Source of the DNA: an uncultured Rhodospirillaceae bacterium
GTDB taxonomy: Bacteria > Pseudomonadota > Alphaproteobacteria > RF32 > CAG-239
Direction of reading: 5' to 3'
Assembly (NCBI GenBank): GCA_900313355.1
Contig: OMQZ01000065.1
Coordinates: forward strand, 1-5,639
Length of the DNA stretch: 5,639 bases
The notes beneath the pieces are model-generated. The model was not told where the DNA came from. It made no database searches and was given only the letters and a program-made list of their open reading frames with translations. Positions 1 through 5,639 of this stretch are shown here, piece by piece; position 1 is the stretch's first letter, and each line of letters opens with the position of its first letter. The position numbers and the translations under genes are program-made.

Positions 1-1611
1 CATTTTCGGATCTTTTGCCTCAATGCTCAATGCCGATAAAAGTTGCGAAATAAATCCGCCTTTCAAATATTTTAAGGCACCCGCCTGCAATTGTGATTGT
101 CCCACAACCAAAAGAACTTGTCCGTCTAAGTTTTCAACTATGTTCGGATATGTTTCACCGCTTGATTTTAAGGCAATATGTAAATCCGTTTTTCCGCCGC
201 TCTTAAAACCGAATGTCGACTCATTTTTCGGATCCAAGCTCTTCAGGAAATTTTGCGCGACAATATTCTTGCCGTCCAAATTAATGACAAGCGCATTATT
301 TTTTGCTTCAATCGAAGCGTTTCCGCTCACATTTCCACCGCCGGCAACAAAACTGAAAGGTTTAATGTTTAAAATGCCGTTTTTGATGTCTGCCGTTCCT
401 TTTAAGTTATCAAGGCTGATATCTTCATTTAAAATCAATTTTTTAACATCAAATCCGATATTTGCCGTTAGCTCATTTAAGGCCGATAAATCAAGCTTTT
501 CATTCGGCACAAATGATGCCGCCGCAGCAACGCTCACAACTGAAAACATCGCTGTTTTTTCCTCAGCCTTTAATGTTTGAACATTAATTAAATCGCTTTT
601 GATGTTGCCGTTGATGGCCGGTTTTTTGCCTTCTAAATTTATGTTAAAATTACCTGTTATCATGTTGCCACCTAAATCAAGCTTTGATATTGCGGCACTC
701 ATTTGCTTTAACGAACCTTTCACATCCGCAATCAAACTTGTTTTAGGCAACGAAAAATTTCCGTTCGGGCTTAAAATATCCGCACTGACATTAAATTTCA
801 AATCACCCATCAAATCTTCAAGCTTAGCGTTTGCTTTCAAATTTGCGTTATATGCTTTTGTTGATAAAACAACCTTGTATGGCTCATTTTTTAACAGTGT
901 CGTAATCGAATCGCCGATTGCCGTTCCTTTGATGTCTTGTCCGTTATAGTTAACATCATATTTCAGATTGACTTGAGAATCCATATCTTCAGAAGCCAGC
1001 TCAAGCAAGGTTATTTTCAGGTTTGTTTTTGATTTTGATTTCAAATCTTCATAATTTAACACACCGTTTTCGATATAAAGTTTTTTTGCCACAAACCCAG
1101 CAAGCAGCGGCGCAGCTGCCGCATCAACGCTTTTTGAGGGTTCTTCTTTGAGCTCGGCATTTTGCGGGTTTTCGCTTGATTGTTCCTTATTTTCTTGGGC
1201 TTCTTCGGCAGGCTTTTCAAAAACCCAGTTTCCCGTTCCGTCCGTATTCATGCTTAAATTGACAACCGGTTCAATAATATTGATTTCTTCGATTTCCACT
1301 TTTTTGTTTAAAAGCGGTAAAATACCGAGCGTCACATCCGCTTCTTTAATTTCAACCATCGCTTTTTTTCCTGCCCATGCGGCATTTTCAAGCACAACAT
1401 CTTTTGTTTCAAGCGTCGGTACCAGCGAAATTTTAATACCGATATCACCTTTGAGCTCGAGCTTCCTTCCTGTTTGGTCATACACAAGTTTTTCAATCTG
1501 CGGTTTATATTCGTTTAAGTCGAACTGACTGATAAAAATCACAAGTCCGATAACGGCCGCCCCGATTAAAAACGATAAAATTGCAAATGTCCATTTCAGT
1601 GCTTTCAACAT
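1..1611 (-). CDS. AsmA-family inner-membrane/periplasmic protein (3' end cut off by window)
   Basis: The reading frame is open for 537 codons from an ATG at 1609-1611 to the window edge, so the C-terminus is missing. Residues 7-28 form one hydrophobic N-terminal anchor after a short basic start (MLKALKW). Next comes the hallmark AsmA N-terminal region: 'TGRKLELKGDI' at 47-57, then 'P...LETKDVVLENAAW' and 'LGILPLL..KVEIEEINI'. An acidic, Gln/Ser/Glu-rich linker at about 132-162 precedes the long beta-rich body. The body ends with the typical 'GTADIKNGILNIKPFSF' (404-421) and 'GGKTDLHIALKSSGE' (472-486) segments. Family knowledge: AsmA-like proteins are inner-membrane anchored, extend into the periplasm and take part in phospholipid transport to, or homeostasis of, the outer membrane. 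It starts 4 bp after the pseudouridine synthase stop, with AAGGAG 10 nt upstream. Forward-strand ORFs across this region are antisense shadows. The subfamily cannot be settled without the C-terminus. Confidence 0.88.
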   Translation of the reverse strand, partial: MLKALKWTFAILSFLIGAAVIGLVIFISQFDLNEYKPQIEKLVYDQTGRKLELKGDIGIKISLVPTLETKDVVLENAAWAGKKAMVEIKEADVTLGILPLLNKKVEIEEINIIEPVVNLSMNTDGTGNWVFEKPAEEAQENKEQSSENPQNAELKEEPSKSVDAAAAPLLAGFVAKKLYIENGVLNYEDLKSKSKTNLKITLLELASEDMDSQVNLKYDVNYNGQDIKGTAIGDSITTLLKNEPYKVVLSTKAYNANLKANAKLEDLMGDLKFNVSADILSPNGNFSLPKTSLIADVKGSLKQMSAAISKLDLGGNMITGNFNINLEGKKPAINGNIKSDLINVQTLKAEEKTAMFSVVSVAAAASFVPNEKLDLSALNELTANIGFDVKKLILNEDISLDNLKGTADIKNGILNIKPFSFVAGGGNVSGNASIEAKNNALVINLDGKNIVAQNFLKSLDPKNESTFGFKSGGKTDLHIALKSSGETYPNIVENLDGQVLLVVGQSQLQAGALKYLKGGFISQLLSALSIEAKDPKM

Positions 1612-1615
1612 GAGT

Positions 1616-2542
1616 TTATTTCTCCTTAAAATTCAAACCCAAAAAATCAATATCTTTTTTAAAATAGTCAGGAAGAGGCGCTTTGACAACACATTTTTTG
1701 TTCATTACCTCAGATAAATCAATCTGCCATGCGTGCAAATGCAATTTTGAAGCCAAATCCGTGCTCAAATTTCTGTTTCCGTATTTCCTGTCGCCGACAA
1801 TTGATGCGCCCAATAAAGCTAAATGCACTCTTATTTGATGCGTCCTTCCGGTCAGCGGTGAGGCTTTAATCAAAGAAAACTTTGTTTGAAGAGAATCTAA
1901 AACTTCGTATTCAGTTACAGCTCTCTGTCCACCGTCACTAACAATCATTTTTTCGCCGACTTTTTCCAAATTTGCTTTGATTTCGCCGGCCTCTTTTTTC
2001 GGACACCCTTCCGATAAAGCCAAATACGTTTTTTTAATTGCGTGTTCTCTAAAGGCTTTTGTCAGCGCAAGCGCATATTTCCGATTTCGGGCTAAAACCA
2101 AGAGCCCCGATGTTTCTTTATCAATTCGGTGGGTTAAACGCGGACGCTCTTCAAGCCCAAATTTTAGTGCGTCAAGCAAACCGTCAATATGTTTTTCCTG
2201 ATTCGTTCCGCCCTGAACGGCAATTCCCGATGGTTTGTTTAAAACAATGATATTTTCATCTTTGAAAACCACCATATCCTTAATGAACTTTTCATCTGCC
2301 TTTGAAACAAAATCATTTTTAAGCGGCGCTTTTTCATTATCAAGCGGCGGAATACGAATTTCCTGCCCCGCGATGAGCCTTGTTGACGTTTCAGCGCGCT
2401 TGCCGTCAACCTTGATTTGCTTTGTTCTTAAAAGTTTTTGAAGTCTTGAAAGCGACAAAGACGGGTATTCTCTTAAAAACCAACGATTTAGCCTTATTCC
2501 ATCGTCGTCATTTTTAACTTTTACAACACTAACCCCTGCCAT
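1616..2542 (-). CDS. rluC: RluC-family 23S rRNA pseudouridine synthase
   Basis: The protein has 308 residues, normal for the RluA/RluC/RluD family. An N-terminal S4 RNA-binding domain covers about residues 17-65 (RLNRWF...LSRLQKLLRTKQIKVDGKR...AGQEIRIPPL). The catalytic domain follows from about 90: 'IIVLNKPSGIAVQGG' (98-112), the signature 'HRIDKETSGLLVLA' (138-151) with the catalytic aspartate D141, and 'GRTHQIRVHL' (232-241). Family enzymes isomerise uridine to pseudouridine without a cofactor. E. coli RluC modifies U955, U2504 and U2580 near the peptidyl-transferase centre; target sites here are inferred by homology. The ATG start at 2540-2542 has an AGGGA Shine-Dalgarno 8 nt upstream and lies 11 bp after the rarA stop. 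Its own end carries the ribosome site for the AsmA-family gene. RluD or another RluA-type paralogue is the main alternative, but the alphaproteobacterial-style N-terminus and the position next to rarA favour RluC. Confidence 0.9.
   Translation of the reverse strand: MAGVSVVKVKNDDDGIRLNRWFLREYPSLSLSRLQKLLRTKQIKVDGKRAETSTRLIAGQEIRIPPLDNEKAPLKNDFVSKADEKFIKDMVVFKDENIIVLNKPSGIAVQGGTNQEKHIDGLLDALKFGLEERPRLTHRIDKETSGLLVLARNRKYALALTKAFREHAIKKTYLALSEGCPKKEAGEIKANLEKVGEKMIVSDGGQRAVTEYEVLDSLQTKFSLIKASPLTGRTHQIRVHLALLGASIVGDRKYGNRNLSTDLASKLHLHAWQIDLSEVMNKKCVVKAPLPDYFKKDIDFLGLNFKEK
1622..1627 (-). promoter_or_regulatory. Shine-Dalgarno of the AsmA-family gene, inside the preceding gene
   Basis: On the minus strand this reads AAGGAG, a full anti-16S match, 10 nt before the ATG at 1609-1611. 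It lies within the last sense codons (Lys-Glu) of the pseudouridine synthase gene, whose TAA is at 1616-1618. It fixes the AsmA start and suggests translational coupling of the two genes. Confidence 0.8.
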
Positions 2543-2550
2543 GATCTGCT

Positions 2551-2555
2551 TCCCT
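2551..2555 (-). promoter_or_regulatory. Shine-Dalgarno of the pseudouridine synthase gene, overlapping the rarA stop
   Basis: The minus strand reads AGGGA, 8 nt before the ATG at 2540-2542. Its first bases are the AG of the rarA TAG stop (2554-2556), so ribosomes finishing rarA sit on the next initiation site. Confidence 0.6.
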
Positions 2556-3858
2556 ATTTTTTCTTGTTCTTTTCTTTTCTTAAATTGTCAAAATATTCTA
2601 TGCGTTTTTTAATTTCTCGTTCAAACCCTCGTTCAACAGGCTCATATAATTTTACCCTATCCATTCCGTCCGGAAAATAATTTTGCCCCGAAAAGCCGTC
2701 TTTTAAGTCCTGATCATAAATATATCCTTCATGATAGCCCAAATTTTTCATCAGCTTTGTCGGTGCGTTTAAGATATGCTTCGGGGGCATCAACGAGCCG
2801 GTTTGCCGTGCCAAAGCGTAGGCCTTGTCCATCGCCTTATAAACCGCGGCAGACTTTGGTGCCGTTGCCAAATATGCGGCAAGCTGCATCACGGCTAAGT
2901 CCCCTTCGGGCGAGCCCAAGCGCTCATATGTTTCGGCACACGCAATTGCCTCAACAACCGCGTTCGGATCAGCAAGCGACACATCTTCGATTGCAAATCT
3001 GACCAGTCTTCTTAAAACATATCTCGGATCTTCACCCGAACTTAACATTCTTGCTACCCAATAAAGCGCCGCATCAACGTCCGAGCCTCGAAGCGATTTA
3101 TGAACAGCCGAAATTAAGTTGTAGTGTCCATCTCTGCCCTTGTCATAAACCGGCGCACGCGAACGCACAATGTTCATCACCGCGTCTTTATCAAAAATTT
3201 CGCCTTCTTTGGCGTATGACCATATACTTTCGGCAAGATTTAAAATATATCTGCCGTCACCGTCTGCAATTTCTTTTAAGAATGTGCGTGCATCTTCATT
3301 AATCGGCAGTTTTCTGCCTTCTTCCTTTTCCGCACGTTTTAACAAAACCTCAAAATCATCGGCATTTAAGCGATTTAAAACAAAAACCTGACAGCGTGAA
3401 AGCAAAGCTGCGTTCAGTTCGAAAGAAGGGTTTTCCGTTGTTGCACCGACCAATATCACCGTTCCGTCTTCAACGTAAGGCAAAAATCCGTCTTGCTGTG
3501 ATTTGTTAAATCTGTGAATTTCATCAACAAACAGGAGCGTTCCCTTTCCCTGTGTCGCGCGCCTGTCACTTGCATATTGGAACACGCGTTTTAAATCTGC
3601 AACACCTGAAAAAACGGCTGATATCTGTTCAAAATAGAGATTCGTGTGTTCGGCCATCAATCTTGCAATTGTGGTTTTGCCGCATCCCGGCGGTCCCCAC
3701 AAAATAAAAGAGGTAATTTTTCCCGTCTCGAGCATTCTCTTTAAGGGTGCGCCATCACCGGTGAGCTGAGCCTGCCCCACAACGTCGCTTAAAACAGCGG
3801 GACGCAAACGATCGGCAAGCGGACGTTTCACCTGCGATGAAAACAACGTTTCTTCCAT
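2554..3858 (-). CDS. rarA: Replication-associated recombination protein A (RarA/MgsA), AAA+ ATPase
   Basis: The protein has 434 residues, the usual RarA length. The N-terminus 'PLADRLRP..LSDVVGQ' (13-29) is the typical clamp-loader-like entry. Walker A is GPPGCGKT (55-62), Walker B is LLFVDEIHRF (108-117) with D112/E113, and sensor 1 lies in GATTENPSF (138-146). The arginine finger is probably R155 in 'LLSRCQ', and a sensor-2-like 'GDGRYILN' is at 200-207. The C-terminal tetramerisation region is clear from 'SAVHKSLRGSDVDAALYW' (250-267) to 'YHEGYIYDQDLKDGFSGQNY' (375-394). Family knowledge: RarA (Mgs1/WRNIP1 family) is a cytosolic, DNA-dependent ATPase related to clamp-loader subunits; it acts at stalled replication forks and gaps. 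The tail is lysine-rich (RKEKNKKK). The ATG at 3856-3858 has AGAGGGGA upstream and follows the pentapeptide gene stop by 3 bp. All catalytic motifs are intact. Confidence 0.96.
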   Translation of the reverse strand: MEETLFSSQVKRPLADRLRPAVLSDVVGQAQLTGDGAPLKRMLETGKITSFILWGPPGCGKTTIARLMAEHTNLYFEQISAVFSGVADLKRVFQYASDRRATQGKGTLLFVDEIHRFNKSQQDGFLPYVEDGTVILVGATTENPSFELNAALLSRCQVFVLNRLNADDFEVLLKRAEKEEGRKLPINEDARTFLKEIADGDGRYILNLAESIWSYAKEGEIFDKDAVMNIVRSRAPVYDKGRDGHYNLISAVHKSLRGSDVDAALYWVARMLSSGEDPRYVLRRLVRFAIEDVSLADPNAVVEAIACAETYERLGSPEGDLAVMQLAAYLATAPKSAAVYKAMDKAYALARQTGSLMPPKHILNAPTKLMKNLGYHEGYIYDQDLKDGFSGQNYFPDGMDRVKLYEPVERGFEREIKKRIEYFDNLRKEKNKKK

Positions 3859-3861
3859 TTG

Positions 3862-5088
3862 TTATCTTCCCCTCTGATCGCGTCCGAATCGATATGAGCG
3901 CTCTGCCATTTTTTCCTGCATCTTTCTTTTGATGATTTCTTCTTTTATTTTTTCGGCTTTTGCCTTTTGATCATCTTTAATTTGTTCGTTTCTTAAATTC
4001 TTTTCATATTCGCTGTTATCTTTTTCTTTTCTGAGTTCATATTTTTTTTCTTCCAACTGCTGGCGCATTTTTTCATGACGTTCTTTTGCTTTTTGTTCTT
4101 CGGTTTTTAAGCCTCTGTTGTGAAATTTTTCCAAAATTTCTTCATCGCTGTCCTGCCTTTTTAAGAACGCATCATAAAGTTTTTTTCCGGCACGCATAAT
4201 GTCTTCAATTCTGATACCGGGGTGCTTTGAAGCGTCCCAAACACCTGCCGGACCGACCGCAAAGAAAAACTGCGTCAAGTCAAGCCCTTTAAATTTTTTC
4301 TTTTTTGTTTTCGGGGCTAAAATTTCTTTTAACTCTTTCGGTGTTACCGGGCGCCCTAGGGCCTGTTCGATTTGAGCTTGAGAGATAATACACTCGCTCA
4401 AATCAAGCTCATAAATATTCACCCCCGTAAAGTTGCATCCCGTAAAATCAACCCCGCGCAGATTAACTTGGCTCAAATCAATCCGCGAAAGATCCAAAAG
4501 CGTTAAATTTATGCGCCTTAAATTTAATTTGTGCGGATAATATTGCGCCAAAAATTCAACCAGATCCTGTAATTCCTGCAAAGCAATCTGGTCCATTTCG
4601 ACATCAAGCAAAATTGCATCTTGAATATCCGCATCTTTTAAGGTCACACCGTTCATCTTTGCGCCGGTGAAGTTTGTCCCTCTTAATGTTGCGCCCGAAA
4701 AAACGGCCTGATTTAAGTTTGCGCCTGACAAATCCGCGCCTGACAAATCCGCGCTTGAAAAGTCCGCCCCTTCCATGTTGGCGTTCTTAAAGTCCGAATC
4801 TCTTAAGTCTGCGCCGGAAAAGTCCGCATTTTTAAAATCTTCACCCGCGTGTTTTGAACCATACAAAACCTGCCCGCTGAAATTTTCGCCGACACCTTTT
4901 CTTTTGAGCGTTCGAACCGGTGCTTTTTCATCGCCTTCTTTGATTGTCACTTCGGAAATTGCCGACCACGAAAAATTTTTTTCATACAGCTTATCAACGT
5001 CAAAGTCTTTTTCATCTTGACGCGCTTGTTTTACCTTTTCACGTAAGGCCCCTATCTGAAAAGATGTTTTATCTTCGTTGTCTGCCAC
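3862..5088 (-). CDS. Pentapeptide-repeat protein with charged coiled-coil tail, function unknown
   Basis: The protein has 408 residues with no signal peptide or membrane segment, so it is probably cytosolic. A charged N-terminal region (1-65) leads into 20 pentapeptides in perfect register at 66-165 (A-D/N-L/F type, such as SGADL and KNADF). Residues 166-185 look like an amphipathic helix. A further 11 pentapeptides follow at 186-240, with I/L/V/C instead of Ala two residues before the central Leu/Phe. A non-repeat segment (about 241-310) contains a lysine run at 262-265 and a hydrophobic 'QFFFAVGPAGVWD'. The rest, about 312-396, is Lys/Glu/Gln-rich helix, probably coiled coil or a single long helix, ending in a basic 'GRDQRGR'. 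The repeats should fold as a right-handed quadrilateral beta-helix, as in MfpA and Qnr; the partner is unknown. The start is GTG (5086-5088), since an in-frame TAA lies six codons upstream and no nearby ATG exists. The upstream bases give only a weak, A-rich ribosome site. It precedes rarA by 3 bp. Confidence 0.9.
   Translation of the reverse strand: MADNEDKTSFQIGALREKVKQARQDEKDFDVDKLYEKNFSWSAISEVTIKEGDEKAPVRTLKRKGVGENFSGQVLYGSKHAGEDFKNADFSGADLRDSDFKNANMEGADFSSADLSGADLSGANLNQAVFSGATLRGTNFTGAKMNGVTLKDADIQDAILLDVEMDQIALQELQDLVEFLAQYYPHKLNLRRINLTLLDLSRIDLSQVNLRGVDFTGCNFTGVNIYELDLSECIISQAQIEQALGRPVTPKELKEILAPKTKKKKFKGLDLTQFFFAVGPAGVWDASKHPGIRIEDIMRAGKKLYDAFLKRQDSDEEILEKFHNRGLKTEEQKAKERHEKMRQQLEEKKYELRKEKDNSEYEKNLRNEQIKDDQKAKAEKIKEEIIKRKMQEKMAERSYRFGRDQRGR
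3868..3875 (-). promoter_or_regulatory. Shine-Dalgarno of rarA, inside the end of the pentapeptide-repeat gene
   Basis: The minus strand reads AGAGGGGA, ending 9 nt before the rarA ATG (3856-3858). It is formed by the last codons of the upstream gene (Gln-Arg-Gly-Arg, stop TAA at 3862-3864). This supports the rarA start and co-translation of the two genes. Confidence 0.6.
4369..4533 (-). repeat. Pentapeptide-repeat block 2 (11 units, bulky core variant)
   Basis: Residues 186-240 of the same protein form 11 five-residue units (HKLNL, RRINL, TLLDL, SRIDL, SQVNL, RGVDF, TGCNF, TGVNI, YELDL, SECII, SQAQI). The third position is mostly Ile, Leu, Val or Cys, unlike the Ala of block 1. The block is in the same five-residue register as block 1, counted across the 20-residue insert. 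Confidence 0.85.
4594..4893 (-). repeat. Pentapeptide-repeat block 1 (20 tandem 15-bp coding units)
   Basis: Residues 66-165 of the protein at 3862-5088 divide into 20 uninterrupted five-residue units. The fifth position of each unit is nearly always Leu, Phe, Met or Ile, and the third is mainly Ala. Twenty units make about five beta-helix coils. Units near the middle (SGADL, SGADL, SGANL at 116-124 and neighbours) are almost identical, while the edges (VGENF, YGSKH, LDVEM) are degenerate. Confidence 0.9.
4721..4750 (-). repeat. Exact 15-bp tandem duplication within the pentapeptide gene
   Basis: On the plus strand, positions 4721-4735 and 4736-4750 are the identical 15-mer gcgcctgacaaatcc. 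The adjoining unit at 4751-4765 differs at only three bases. The period equals one pentapeptide, so copy-number change by slippage stays in frame. Confidence 0.95.
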
Positions 5089-5118
5089 TGTTTTTCTTTT
5101 AAGTTAAACCTAAAACGA

Positions 5119-5147
5119 AGTTTACTCTCTTTTTTATAAAATTACAA
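5119..5147 (-). promoter_or_regulatory. Possible weak sigma-70-type promoter in the 59-bp intergenic gap
   Basis: Read on the minus strand, TTGTAA (5142-5147) and TAAACT (5119-5124) each match four of six bases of the -35 and -10 consensus, separated by 17 bp. A start near 5112 would give a short leader of about 24 nt before the GTG at 5088. This is the widest gap in the window, the natural place for a promoter. However, the region is so A/T-rich that such matches arise by chance, and read-through from the permease gene is an equally good explanation. No GC-rich hairpin terminator is visible in the gap. Confidence 0.25.
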
Positions 5148-5639
5148 TTATTTTTTGGTTTCTTCTATCTGAATTTTTTTGATAACCCAAGCCGAAGGCA
5201 AACACATCAAACCGGCAATGATAAAGAATACCGGCCAATTTGTTGCCTCTAAAACATATCCCGATGTGGCCGCAAAAAAGTCTCTTGCAAGCGACAAAAA
5301 TGATGACAATAACGCATATTGTGTTGCCGTGTATGCGATGTTACAAAGCGATGACATATAAGCCACTAAAGCGGCCGTTGCCATGCCGGAGGAAAAGTTT
5401 TCGAGCGAAATTGTTAAAACAAGCATAGGCACACTATGTCCGACATAAGCCTGAACGGCATAAAAAGCTGTTGTTAAACCTTGGGTAAACACACAAACAT
5501 ATAACCCTTTATATATGCCGTGTTTTTTTAAGAATAAACCGCCATACAAACCACCAAAAATCGTCGCAAAAAGCCCGAAAATTTTAATCACATACGCAAT
5601 TTCCACGCTTGAAAAACCCATATCGTCATAAAACGGATA
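5148..5639 (-). CDS. ampG: AmpG-like muropeptide permease (MFS), C-terminal part; 5' end outside window
   Basis: The visible 163 residues are the C-terminal part of a major facilitator superfamily transporter, with about five hydrophobic segments. AmpG-type features are 'PFYDDMGFSSVEIAYV' at the entry, 'GLFATIFGGLYGG', then 'ENFSSGMATAALVAYMSSLCN' and 'YTATQYALLSS'; the latter two are strongly typical of AmpG. AmpG sits in the inner membrane and imports GlcNAc-1,6-anhydro-MurNAc (peptides) for peptidoglycan recycling; in many bacteria its substrates also signal beta-lactamase induction. The frame stays open upstream of the internal ATG at 5619-5621 to the window edge, and those six extra codons (YPFYDD) fit the family, so that Met is internal. 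The stop is TAA at 5148-5150, followed by a short polar tail (KKIQIEETKK). A different MFS importer of the same subfamily cannot be excluded from a fragment. Confidence 0.82.
   Translation of the reverse strand, partial: YPFYDDMGFSSVEIAYVIKIFGLFATIFGGLYGGLFLKKHGIYKGLYVCVFTQGLTTAFYAVQAYVGHSVPMLVLTISLENFSSGMATAALVAYMSSLCNIAYTATQYALLSSFLSLARDFFAATSGYVLEATNWPVFFIIAGLMCLPSAWVIKKIQIEETKK

Noticed and set aside
23..1528. Three forward-strand open frames (23-580, 599-949, 1148-1528) that could pass for a separate plus-strand gene set
   Set aside because: They lie wholly antisense to a continuous 537-codon minus-strand frame with clear AsmA-family motifs and a strong ribosome site. Their translations are Phe/Ser/Pro-rich without recognisable motifs.
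1977..3391. Short forward-strand open frames opposite the rluC and rarA genes
   Set aside because: Each is antisense to a strongly conserved coding region with intact catalytic motifs, and none has a recognisable domain or good ribosome site.
4349..4362. Overlapping palindromes GGGCGCCC and CCCTAGGG in an AT-rich gene, considered as a protein-binding site or hairpin
   Set aside because: They lie inside coding sequence (Ala-Leu-Gly-Arg-Pro) and are explained by GC-rich codons; there are no flanking repeats or other regulatory context.
4369..4893. 15-bp periodic repeats considered as a CRISPR-like or intergenic satellite array
   Set aside because: The periodicity is in frame, encodes pentapeptides in every unit, and there are no unique spacers.
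5100..5132. Possible terminator hairpin after the permease gene
   Set aside because: Only very short A/T pairings (such as AAAC with GTTT) can be drawn, with no GC-rich stem or properly placed T-tract on the minus strand.
5619..5621. ATG as the start of the permease gene
   Set aside because: The frame remains open upstream to the window edge and the extra residues (PFYDD) fit the AmpG family. The remaining protein would also be far too short for an MFS transporter.

Overview
The window looks like an AT-rich Gram-negative bacterial chromosome segment, most likely from an alphaproteobacterium. It has an AsmA-type envelope protein, an AmpG-type muropeptide permease, RarA, and an RluC-type pseudouridine synthase whose sequence style (S4 domain ending in a basic 'IPPL' segment, 'AVQGGT...HIDG' loop) recalls alphaproteobacterial RluC. 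Codons favour A/T at the third position (many TTA, AAA, GAA, ATT), as in gut-associated or host-associated low-GC alphaproteobacterial lineages. The lineage is inferred from recalled family resemblance, not from a search.

All five genes lie on the minus strand, so transcription runs from high to low coordinates. In that order: (1) the C-terminal part of an AmpG-like permease (5148-5639, 5' end beyond the window); (2) a 59-bp AT-rich gap that may hold a weak promoter; (3) a 408-residue protein with two blocks of pentapeptide repeats and a highly charged helical tail (3862-5088, GTG start); (4) rarA (2554-3858); (5) an RluC-family 23S rRNA pseudouridine synthase (1616-2542); (6) an AsmA-family protein (1-1611, 3' end beyond the window). 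The gaps between genes 2-3, 3-4 and 4-5 of this series are 3, 11 and 4 bp. Each downstream Shine-Dalgarno sequence overlaps the last codons or stop of the gene before it, which points to one translationally coupled transcription unit.

Functionally the cluster is mixed: peptidoglycan recycling (AmpG), replication-fork maintenance (RarA), ribosome modification (RluC) and envelope lipid homeostasis (AsmA). The pentapeptide-repeat protein is the one gene without a recognisable role, and it is the best candidate for something undescribed. It has no signal peptide or membrane segment, its two repeat blocks differ chemically and are separated by a 20-residue helical-looking insert that keeps the five-residue register, and it ends in a long Lys/Glu-rich helix. 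Part of its DNA is an exact 15-bp tandem duplication, showing how the repeat array grows. I see no RNA genes, mobile elements, CRISPR arrays or strong terminators.
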